This document shows positions 7,665-13,167 of a stretch of DNA of 13,167 nt, in pieces. Every line of letters begins with the position of its first letter. Position 1 is the first letter of the stretch. The notes beneath the pieces were generated by a model. The model did not search any database. It was not told where the DNA came from and was given only the letters and a program-made list of their open reading frames with translations. This DNA is from Actinomycetota bacterium. GTDB lineage: Bacteria; Margulisbacteria; Marinamargulisbacteria; SXXA01. The stretch covers positions 1 to 13,167 of the forward strand of contig SXXA01000121.1 of assembly GCA_005791325.1 (NCBI GenBank), in the 5' to 3' direction. The translations under genes and the position numbers were made by a program.

Positions 7665-8216
7665 TTAGGCACGCCGTTCAAACTGCCACCACCAACGCCC
7701 TTCAGGCCCCAGCGTTTCCATCATCCGACCCCATGACGCCACTACACTGCCGATCAATAAAAGTCCCACGACACTATCTTGGGTAAATAGCCACGCCACC
7801 GCAACTGCCCCCACCCATCCCCACGTTAATCGATTCAGAATCATACTCATAACCGGATAAGCAATGCCCATTATCGCCAATGACCATGGTTGGTGTAATA
7901 ACATAATCCCCACCACCACTCTGGCCGTCCCCAAGATAGATAAACGGCCAATCCATGCCCCCAAAACCACTGCAATACCCAAAACAATCGCCTGCCCTTC
8001 TAGCCCAAAGGATGGCAATAACCAATACAGTCCCATTCCTTTTCCAATATCGAGGGCAGCCCCTACCCATCGCCAGTCTCGGACCGCAATCACATCACTA
8101 GGTTGGGTATCCGGACCGGGTCGTACACCCATCCACCATTGGAGCAACCCCTTCCAAAGGGTGGAGGGCGGGAGCATGGAAACAGCGATAAACAGCAACC
8201 AATCGATTAAATTCAA
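7665..8216 (-). CDS. Membrane protein distantly like acyltransferase PlsY, probably not catalytic
   Basis: The 183-residue product is strongly hydrophobic, with about five probable membrane segments (near 3-20, 49-70, 75-96, 99-127 and 132-160). Its layout follows PlsY, the glycerol-3-phosphate acyltransferase that uses acyl-phosphate. It has a first helix with S-x-x-P (13-16), a polar loop, then ALDIGKG (54-60) matching the family's LD-x-x-KG. Further on come a helix ending VVLG, a long helix pair, and SWGRMMETLGPEG (161-173) resembling the R-x-x-L-x-G-x-E end. The glycine-rich GSGNIGATN loop and the H-x-x-P-x-F-x-x-FKGGKG loop are not recognisable here (33-50 and 86-104 instead). The start appears to be TTG directly after the lysC TAA. 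No in-frame extension is possible, and the next ATG (codon 14) would remove the first helix. The family assignment is from memory and moderate at best. Confidence 0.55.
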   Translation of the reverse strand: MNLIDWLLFIAVSMLPPSTLWKGLLQWWMGVRPGPDTQPSDVIAVRDWRWVGAALDIGKGMGLYWLLPSFGLEGQAIVLGIAVVLGAWIGRLSILGTARVVVGIMLLHQPWSLAIMGIAYPVMSMILNRLTWGWVGAVAVAWLFTQDSVVGLLLIGSVVASWGRMMETLGPEGRWWWQFERRA

Positions 8217-8699
8217 TTATAGCTGGTCCAATTCAAACGCATCGTGCAGCAATTGCAACGCACGGCGCCCATCTTGGCGAGCCACCGCACATGATATTTT
8301 AATTTCAGATGTGGATATTAATTTGATATTAATATTATGATCGGCTAATACCTTAAACATTTTAGCGGCAATTCCTGGCTTTGAAATCATACCAACACCG
8401 ACAATCGATACCTTGGCCACCAGTGGGTCGGTTTTAACACCCGCTGCACCAATGTCTCTGGCTACTTCCTGGGTCACCAAAGTAGCTGCGGTTAGATCCG
8501 ATTCATTGATGGTAAATGTAATATCATTTTCTTGGGATGTTTCAGAACTTTGAATGATCATATCAACATTAATCGTTGCATTGGCCAATTGGGTAAACAA
8601 ATGACCGGCAACACCGGGGCGATCTTGCACGTTTTGTATGGTAATAATGGCTTCTGATTCCATTAAGGTTGCCCCTGTTACGGGTCGATTGACTTCCAT
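8217..8699 (-). CDS. lysC: Possible separate beta (regulatory) subunit of aspartate kinase, internal in-frame start
   Basis: Codon 251 of lysC is an in-frame ATG, preceded after 8 bases by AAGGAGG, a perfect Shine-Dalgarno. Starting there gives 160 residues comprising both ACT domains and nothing of the kinase domain. In Bacillus subtilis aspartokinase II and in Corynebacterium glutamicum, an in-phase internal start is known to make a beta subunit of about this size that assembles as alpha2beta2. The same arrangement is therefore inferred here. Translation from this site has not been shown, and the GAAGGAGGAAAG bases also encode Lys-Glu-Glu-Ser, so chance similarity is possible. Confidence 0.65.
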   Translation of the reverse strand: MEVNRPVTGATLMESEAIITIQNVQDRPGVAGHLFTQLANATINVDMIIQSSETSQENDITFTINESDLTAATLVTQEVARDIGAAGVKTDPLVAKVSIVGVGMISKPGIAAKMFKVLADHNINIKLISTSEIKISCAVARQDGRRALQLLHDAFELDQL

Positions 8700-9449
8700 T
8701 TCACTTTCCTCCTTCACAATGGTGCCTGTGGCTTCTGTAAACGAAGACCGGACATGCAACCGAACACGATTTTCTTTCGCACATTCAACACTACGGGGGT
8801 GTAGGACCTTGGCCCCCAACGCTGCCAACTCTAGCATTTCATCATAAGAAATACTGGCTAATTTAACAGCCTGCGGCACCACACGTGGATCCGTGGTATA
8901 CACCCCATCTACATCGGTATAAATTTCACATTCTTTCGCCCCCAATGTTGCGGCTAACACAACAGCAGACGTATCAGATCCTCCTCGACCAATGGTGGTA
9001 ACATCATTCAGCTCATTAATCCCTTGAAACCCAGTCACCACCACCACATGACCCAAGTCAAGTTCTTTCCAAATACGGGCCGGATCAACCTTGGTAATAC
9101 GTGCTTTGGAATAGGTTGATTCGGTATAGATCCCCGCTTGTGGCCCCGTTAACGAAACAGCCGGAATACCTTGGGCATTCAGTGCCATAGCCAACAAAGC
9201 GGCCGACACATTTTCGCCCGTCGAAATTAAGGCATCATATTCACGTGGTGTGGGTGAATCGGACACCTGATACGCCAATCGGATGAGTTCATCCGTGGTA
9301 TCCCCCATGGCGGATACCACCACCACAATATTGGGGGTGGTTAATTTGGTTTTAGCCACTCGTTGGGCCACAGCACGAATTCGTTCTGGGTTTCCCACTG
9401 ATGTGCCTCCAAATTTTTGAACAAGTAACTCTGCTGCTTGAAATGTCAT
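8217..9449 (-). CDS. lysC: Aspartate kinase
   Basis: The 410-residue product phosphorylates aspartate, the first step toward lysine, threonine, methionine and diaminopimelate for peptidoglycan. The kinase domain shows QKFGGTSVG (11-19), STGENVSAALLA (76-87), GFQG (140-143), TTIGRGGSDTSA (151-162), IYTDVDGVYTTDPR (176-189) and ALGAKVLHPR (210-219). Two ACT regulatory domains follow, near 267-330 and 345-408, so feedback inhibition by lysine and/or threonine is expected. The start has AGGAG seven bases upstream, and the gene follows pyrG by 14 bp. Length and layout match the single-function cyanobacterial/Bacillus-type enzyme with no homoserine dehydrogenase fusion. The gene contains a perfect internal ribosome site that could produce the C-terminal part separately (see the entry at 8217-8699). 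Confidence 0.97.
   Translation of the reverse strand: MTFQAAELLVQKFGGTSVGNPERIRAVAQRVAKTKLTTPNIVVVVSAMGDTTDELIRLAYQVSDSPTPREYDALISTGENVSAALLAMALNAQGIPAVSLTGPQAGIYTESTYSKARITKVDPARIWKELDLGHVVVVTGFQGINELNDVTTIGRGGSDTSAVVLAATLGAKECEIYTDVDGVYTTDPRVVPQAVKLASISYDEMLELAALGAKVLHPRSVECAKENRVRLHVRSSFTEATGTIVKEESEMEVNRPVTGATLMESEAIITIQNVQDRPGVAGHLFTQLANATINVDMIIQSSETSQENDITFTINESDLTAATLVTQEVARDIGAAGVKTDPLVAKVSIVGVGMISKPGIAAKMFKVLADHNINIKLISTSEIKISCAVARQDGRRALQLLHDAFELDQL
8697..8714 (-). promoter_or_regulatory. Internal ribosome binding site in lysC
   Basis: AAGGAGG at 8708-8714, an 8-base spacer, then ATG at 8697-8699 in the lysC frame. It is the best match to the anti-Shine-Dalgarno consensus that I found in the window, stronger than the site in front of lysC itself. 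Confidence 0.65.
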
Positions 9450-9463
9450 ATCAACGCTCCTGA

Positions 9464-11083
9464 CTAAATGGTCGCACGATACCGATTGGCCGCTTGCACA
9501 AATTGAACAAACAAGGGATGTGGCTTAATGGGCCTAGACTTAAATTCTGGGTGGAATTGGCAGGCCAAAAACCAAGGATGATCCGGAATTTCAATCACTT
9601 CGATCAACGTATTTTCAGGTGATAGCCCAGAAAAAACCATCCCATTTTCTTCATAATTGGCTCGAAATTGATTGTTAAATTCATAACGATGGCGATGCCG
9701 CTCACTAATCACCGATTGGCCATAGGCCGTCATGAGCAATGTATTGGGTTGAACAGAACAGGGATACGCCCCCAACCGCATGGTTCCACCTTTCCGGCGC
9801 ACAGTCCGTTGATCCGACAAGAAGTCAATCACGGGATGGGTGGTATCATCCTTAAATTCAGTGCTATGGGCATCTGACCAACCCAATACAAATCGACCAA
9901 ATTCAATCACCGCAATATGCATTCCCAAACACAACCCAAAAAATGGGATTAATTTGGTTCGTGCCAAGTGGGTGGCTTTAATTTTTCCCTCAATACCACG
10001 ATCGCCAAATCCACCCGGTACCAAAACACCATGAACCCCACTCAACGCAAACTTAGGATCTTCATGCTCAAGTGATTGGGCATCTACCCAAACCAATTCA
10101 GCATGAACCGCATTGGCCGCCGCTGCATGGTGAATGGCTTCTACCACACTTAAATACGAGTCAGATAATTGATTGTATTTTCCTACCAATGCAATTTTTA
10201 CAACCGGCAGATCTGGCTTTCGAATCGAATCAAGGTAGGCTTTCCAATGGGTTAAATCTGGTTTTTTGTGACGCAACCCCAATCGTTGCATGACCACGTC
10301 ACTAAAGTGTTCTTGTTGCAGCAATAATGGCACATCATAAATACTTGGAGCATCCACACACGTAATCACCGATTGCGAGGCTACATCACAAAACAAGGCA
10401 ATTTTGTCTTTAATATCACGACTTAATGGATAGGGTGATCGACACACAATCACATCTGCATGAATCCCAATTTCACGCAATTCTTTGACACTGTGTTGGG
10501 TGGGTTTTGTTTTAAATTCTTGACTGGGCCCTAAAAATGGAACCAAGGTTACATGAATGTGAATGCATTTTGAGCGATTCTCAAACTCAAATTGGCGAAC
10601 GGCTTCCAAAAAAGGCAAACTCTCAATATCACCCACAGTACCCCCAATTTCAGTAATCACCACATCTGAATCTCGGGTATCAAGTGTTTGGGTAATCCGT
10701 TCTTTGATGGCATTGGTAACATGGGGGATAATTTGTACAGTATGCCCCAAATAATCACCATTTCGTTCTTTATTCAACACATCCCAATAAATCATACCCG
10801 AGGTCACATTATTCACACGAGATAAATTTTCATCAATAAATCGTTCATAATGACCCAAATCCAAATCCGTTTCCGACCCATCATCCGTTACAAAAACCTC
10901 ACCATGTTGAGTCGGACTCATGGTTCCAGGATCTAAGTTCAAATAGGGGTCGAATTTTTGAATGGCCACAGAAACCCCTTGGTTTTTAAGTAACACCCCC
11001 AATGAAGCAGCCACAATCCCCTTCCCCAAAGAAGATACAACCCCACCCGTTACAAAAATATATCGTGTTTCACTACCCATCAT
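9464..11083 (-). CDS. pyrG: CTP synthase (glutamine-hydrolysing)
   Basis: The 539-residue product makes CTP from UTP with ATP and glutamine-derived ammonia, and acts as a tetramer. The N-terminal synthetase domain shows VTGGVVSSLGKG (11-22, P-loop), KFDPYLNLDPGTMSP (43-57), HGEVFVTDDG (60-69), ETDLDLGHYERF (71-82) and ITEIGGTVGDIES (143-155). A linker leads to a class I glutamine amidotransferase domain with PGGFGDRG (356-363), nucleophile Cys385 in GLCLGM (383-388), and His511/Glu513 in FHPEFKSRP. The catalytic triad is complete. Residue 389 is His, where the GxCxGxQ motif normally has Gln, which is odd. Two adjacent ATGs could serve as start. The upstream Shine-Dalgarno (GTGAG) is weak. A 110-bp gap separates it from nhaA, and lysC follows after 14 bp. 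Confidence 0.98.
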   Translation of the reverse strand: MMGSETRYIFVTGGVVSSLGKGIVAASLGVLLKNQGVSVAIQKFDPYLNLDPGTMSPTQHGEVFVTDDGSETDLDLGHYERFIDENLSRVNNVTSGMIYWDVLNKERNGDYLGHTVQIIPHVTNAIKERITQTLDTRDSDVVITEIGGTVGDIESLPFLEAVRQFEFENRSKCIHIHVTLVPFLGPSQEFKTKPTQHSVKELREIGIHADVIVCRSPYPLSRDIKDKIALFCDVASQSVITCVDAPSIYDVPLLLQQEHFSDVVMQRLGLRHKKPDLTHWKAYLDSIRKPDLPVVKIALVGKYNQLSDSYLSVVEAIHHAAAANAVHAELVWVDAQSLEHEDPKFALSGVHGVLVPGGFGDRGIEGKIKATHLARTKLIPFFGLCLGMHIAVIEFGRFVLGWSDAHSTEFKDDTTHPVIDFLSDQRTVRRKGGTMRLGAYPCSVQPNTLLMTAYGQSVISERHRHRYEFNNQFRANYEENGMVFSGLSPENTLIEVIEIPDHPWFLACQFHPEFKSRPIKPHPLFVQFVQAANRYRATI

Positions 11084-11193
11084 TTAACTCACTTTAATTC
11101 ATCGATTGGTTAACGCTTCACCCCAAAGATACACCAGACACCCAGCAAATTCCATGATGAGATTCCAAAGCGTTTGGCTATAAATGAGCACCC
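11084..11193 (-). other. 110-bp nhaA-pyrG gap with possible 30-codon ORF
   Basis: No clear promoter or terminator is visible. CCAAA-CGC-TTTGG could form a 5-bp hairpin but has no T-run after it. On the minus strand, an open frame from GTG at 11191 (two bases after the nhaA stop, with GGGATAAGG upstream) runs 30 codons to TGA at 11099. An internal ATG at 11155 would give 18 residues. The predicted peptide is hydrophobic in its middle (LWNLIMEFAGCLVYLW). A 30-codon open stretch is easily produced by chance, so I do not call it a gene. Confidence 0.2.
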
Positions 11194-12342
11194 TTATCCC
11201 GTAGGGACATTTCGAGCACCGTGCCATAGCAAAAAACTGCCCAGTATTGCCGCCATGCAGGAGCCCATTAATACCCCCAATTGAGCTCGTGCAATTAAAT
11301 CTGGACTATGAAACGCCAAGTAGGTAATAAATAACGACATGGTAAATCCGATCCCAGCCAACCAACCCAAGCCCAATAACTGTTTCCATCCCATCGATGG
11401 ATAATGAATCCAACCCGCCCATTTCCCCATGATTAGCGCGCCAACAATGCCCAACGGTTTACCTACAAATAAACCCATCATCACCCCTAAACATTCACGG
11501 GTAGCAACGGTGTTCCATAGTGAGCCGGTTAGTGCAACCCCTGCGTGGGTCATAATAAACAAGGGTAAAATGAAGCGATGCGACCATCTTGATAGGTGAT
11601 TTTCAATGCGATGATATTGACCTTCGTGGCCGGTGTAAGGCATGCAAAAAGCAATCAACACTCCCGAAAGAGTGGGTGAAATTCCAGCCTTATACCATGC
11701 CACCCAACTCAATATAACCAACAGGGCATACCACAAAGGATGTGTGAACCAACGATTGACCGCGACACCTAATGCGAATAAAACCGCTCCAGCACTGGCC
11801 CATCCCCATACGAGCCCGCTACCATATCCGATGGCCACAATCGCAATGGCCCCCAAGTCATCCACAATCGCGATGGACACCAATAATACCTTTACCGCGG
11901 GTGGGATTCGTTTGCCCAAAATACTCATACATGCCAATGCAAACGCAATATCTGTAGCCGTGGGGATGGCCCATCCGTGACGATGGCCATCCCAATTCAG
12001 CATCAAATAAATAAGCGCGGGTAAGACCATGCCACCCATGGCCCCCAACAATGGCGCAAGGGCTTTTTTGATACCGGTGAGGTGTCCATCCAAGAGTTCT
12101 TTCTTGATTTCCATGGCAACTAAAAAAAAGAAAATGGTCATGGCCCCATTTTTAATCCATTTGGAAAAAGGCATACTGAAGCCCATCCAATCGGGGCCTA
12201 TTTGAATGGGGAACGTCACAAGCGTCCAGTAGTCTGTGGAGAGGGGGCTGTTGGATACTAGAATGGTGATGAGCGTGAGAATAATGAGGAGCACCTCATT
12301 GCTAAGTCCATGATAGAGTCGATGTTTCAAATGTTTGAACAT
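11194..12342 (-). CDS. nhaA: Na+/H+ antiporter of the NhaA family
   Basis: The 382-residue inner-membrane protein exports Na+ (or Li+) in exchange for protons, controlling pH and salt. It fits the 12-helix NhaA fold, and length is close to the usual 380-390. Functional residues match the E. coli set: Asp131 in PTATDIAFAL (127-136), Asp161-Asp162 in IAIVDDLGAIAIVA (157-170) and Lys295 in VGKPLGI (293-299). FFLVAMEIKKELLDG (72-86) and GWLAGIGFTMSLFI are also typical. The visible ATG lacks a Shine-Dalgarno. The frame stays open from this ATG back to the mnmE stop, where a GAGGAGAGG sequence lies about 90 bases upstream but serves no usual start codon. Regulation cannot be inferred, and no NhaR-like regulator is nearby. 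Confidence 0.96.
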   Translation of the reverse strand: MFKHLKHRLYHGLSNEVLLIILTLITILVSNSPLSTDYWTLVTFPIQIGPDWMGFSMPFSKWIKNGAMTIFFFLVAMEIKKELLDGHLTGIKKALAPLLGAMGGMVLPALIYLMLNWDGHRHGWAIPTATDIAFALACMSILGKRIPPAVKVLLVSIAIVDDLGAIAIVAIGYGSGLVWGWASAGAVLFALGVAVNRWFTHPLWYALLVILSWVAWYKAGISPTLSGVLIAFCMPYTGHEGQYHRIENHLSRWSHRFILPLFIMTHAGVALTGSLWNTVATRECLGVMMGLFVGKPLGIVGALIMGKWAGWIHYPSMGWKQLLGLGWLAGIGFTMSLFITYLAFHSPDLIARAQLGVLMGSCMAAILGSFLLWHGARNVPTG

Positions 12343-12438
12343 GGTTTTAGTATTGCGAATCGGATCAAAAAAAGCAAGATCGGTTGAAGGGCTTGGGGAT
12401 CGAAGGTGCCCAAACTCAGATTTTGATTTCCTCTCCTC
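12343..12438 (-). other. 96-bp mnmE-nhaA gap with orphan Shine-Dalgarno and weak promoter-like boxes
   Basis: Immediately after the mnmE TAA stands GAGGAGAGG (12430-12438), but no ATG, GTG or TTG lies at a suitable distance. Nearer nhaA there is a seven-T run. TTGCTT and AATACT, spaced 17 bp apart, match a sigma-70 promoter in 3/6 and 4/6 positions, with the -10-like box six bases before the ATG. The T-run has only a 4-bp imperfect stem before it and is not a good terminator. Confidence 0.25.
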
Positions 12439-13167
12439 TTATTTTCCAATACAAAACCGTGAAAAAATACCGTCTAACATTTCTTCGGTTAACGACTCCC
12501 CCGTCACCTCCCCTAATTTTAATACCGCCCGTCGCAAATCAATGACCAATAAATCATCCATCACCTGTCCAATTAGCGGTAATAATGCCTCAATTGAGCC
12601 AATTGCCTCTCGGATGGCCACGGCTTGCCGGGTATTACATAATAAATCCATACCTTGGTGATCGATGGTGTTTTGAATCAATTGATATATGTGATCCAAT
12701 ACCCCTGACACCCCCACCCCAGTTTTGGCACTCACCGAAATAACCGGCCATTTTAAGCCAACTACTGGTTCACCCGTGTTGGGTAAATCTTGCTTATTTA
12801 ACAATATCAGCCCTTTTTGACTCGGTTGAATGGTAGCAATCACCGCCCTATCCTCATCGGTGAATAACGCCGACTGATCAAAAACCAATAATATAATATC
12901 AGCCTGTTGCAATTGTTCTTTTGATCGGTCAATCCCAGCTTTTTCAATCAAGTGAACCGTATCACGTAATCCTGCCGTGTCGGTCCATTCAATTAAAAAC
13001 CCATTGAACGTGGTGGTCATGGTAATATAATCGCGGGTCGTACCCGGAATATCCGATACAATCGCTCGCGCTTCCCCGGTTAATGCATTAAGCAATGCTG
13101 ATTTCCCTACGTTTGGTTTGCCTACCAAGACACACCGAATCCCCCCATGTACCCACTTCCCCCAATC
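12439..13167 (-). CDS. mnmE: tRNA-5-carboxymethylaminomethyluridine synthesis GTPase MnmE, 5' end cut by window edge
   Basis: 242 residues are visible, and the frame is open to the window edge, so this is the C-terminal half of a protein usually near 450 residues. MnmE, with MnmG, modifies U34 of certain tRNAs (the cmnm5U family) to secure decoding of split codon boxes. The G domain shows G1 VGKPNVGKSALLNAL (visible residues 15-29), G2 GTTRDY, G3 DTAGLRD, G4 NKQD and G5 SAKTG. The helical domain then runs to the diagnostic C-terminal FCIGK, whose Cys is required for activity. A TTG at 13128 within the G1 motif is not the true start. The N-terminal tetrahydrofolate-binding domain must lie beyond the window. 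The usual partner mnmG is not downstream here; nhaA is. Confidence 0.97.
   Translation of the reverse strand, partial: DWGKWVHGGIRCVLVGKPNVGKSALLNALTGEARAIVSDIPGTTRDYITMTTTFNGFLIEWTDTAGLRDTVHLIEKAGIDRSKEQLQQADIILLVFDQSALFTDEDRAVIATIQPSQKGLILLNKQDLPNTGEPVVGLKWPVISVSAKTGVGVSGVLDHIYQLIQNTIDHQGMDLLCNTRQAVAIREAIGSIEALLPLIGQVMDDLLVIDLRRAVLKLGEVTGESLTEEMLDGIFSRFCIGK

Noticed and set aside
11148..11176. Hairpin CCAAA-CGC-TTTGG as a pyrG attenuator or terminator
   Set aside because: The stem is only 5 bp with no T-run. I saw no resemblance to the known reiterative-transcription control of Gram-positive pyrG.
12361..12410. Possible rho-independent terminator after mnmE
   Set aside because: The seven-T run is preceded only by a 4-bp CAAG/CTTG stem with a 13-base loop, and a TTGGG/CCCAA pair lies too far away. 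This is not a stable hairpin next to a T-tract.
13126..13128. TTG at 13128 as a start of a short GTPase
   Set aside because: The frame is open upstream to the window edge and encodes the residues expected before the MnmE G1 motif, so the gene simply continues outside.
1..13167. Mobile elements, CRISPR, tRNA genes or horizontally acquired islands
   Set aside because: No repeat arrays, terminal inverted repeats, transposase-like frames or tRNA-like structures were seen, and coding style is uniform across the window.

Overview
The window holds twelve protein-coding genes, all on the minus strand, with almost no space between them. I saw no plus-strand gene, tRNA, rRNA, CRISPR array, insertion sequence or convincing terminator. 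In transcription order (right to left) they are: mnmE (5' end cut by the window edge), nhaA, pyrG, lysC, an unassigned PlsY-like membrane protein, ruvB, hisB, an unknown putative lipoprotein, ugd, wecB, gpmI and lpxB (3' end cut by the other edge).

LpxB (lipid A disaccharide synthase) and the lipoprotein point to a diderm bacterium with an LPS-type outer membrane. UDP-glucose dehydrogenase and UDP-GlcNAc 2-epimerase suggest a surface polysaccharide. HisB is the short dehydratase-only form. Coding style is uniform, with moderate GC and many GGG glycine codons, so nothing suggests recent transfer. The phylum cannot be fixed from this window.

Layout: 12439-13167 is the MnmE GTPase and C-terminal domain. 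A 96-bp gap precedes nhaA (11194-12342), and a 110-bp gap precedes pyrG (9464-11083). From pyrG to lpxB the genes form a tight run. lysC follows pyrG by 14 bp, and the PlsY-like gene abuts lysC with an apparent TTG start. ruvB follows after 45 bp. From ruvB to lpxB most junctions are overlaps of 4-8 bp or gaps of 3-11 bp (ATGA at ruvB/hisB, ugd/wecB and gpmI/lpxB), which implies translational coupling.

The functions are mixed: tRNA modification, ion homeostasis, CTP synthesis, aspartate-family and histidine synthesis, Holliday-junction migration, glycolysis and envelope sugars. The cluster looks like a housekeeping run in a compact genome, with a plausible envelope subset (lipoprotein, ugd, wecB, lpxB).

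No wholly new system is evident. The best leads are a perfect internal Shine-Dalgarno and in-frame ATG in lysC that would yield a separate regulatory subunit, a PlsY-like protein lacking the family's catalytic motifs, Gln-to-His in the CTP synthase glutaminase motif, unusual residues in LpxB, and a strong Shine-Dalgarno after mnmE with no start codon to serve.
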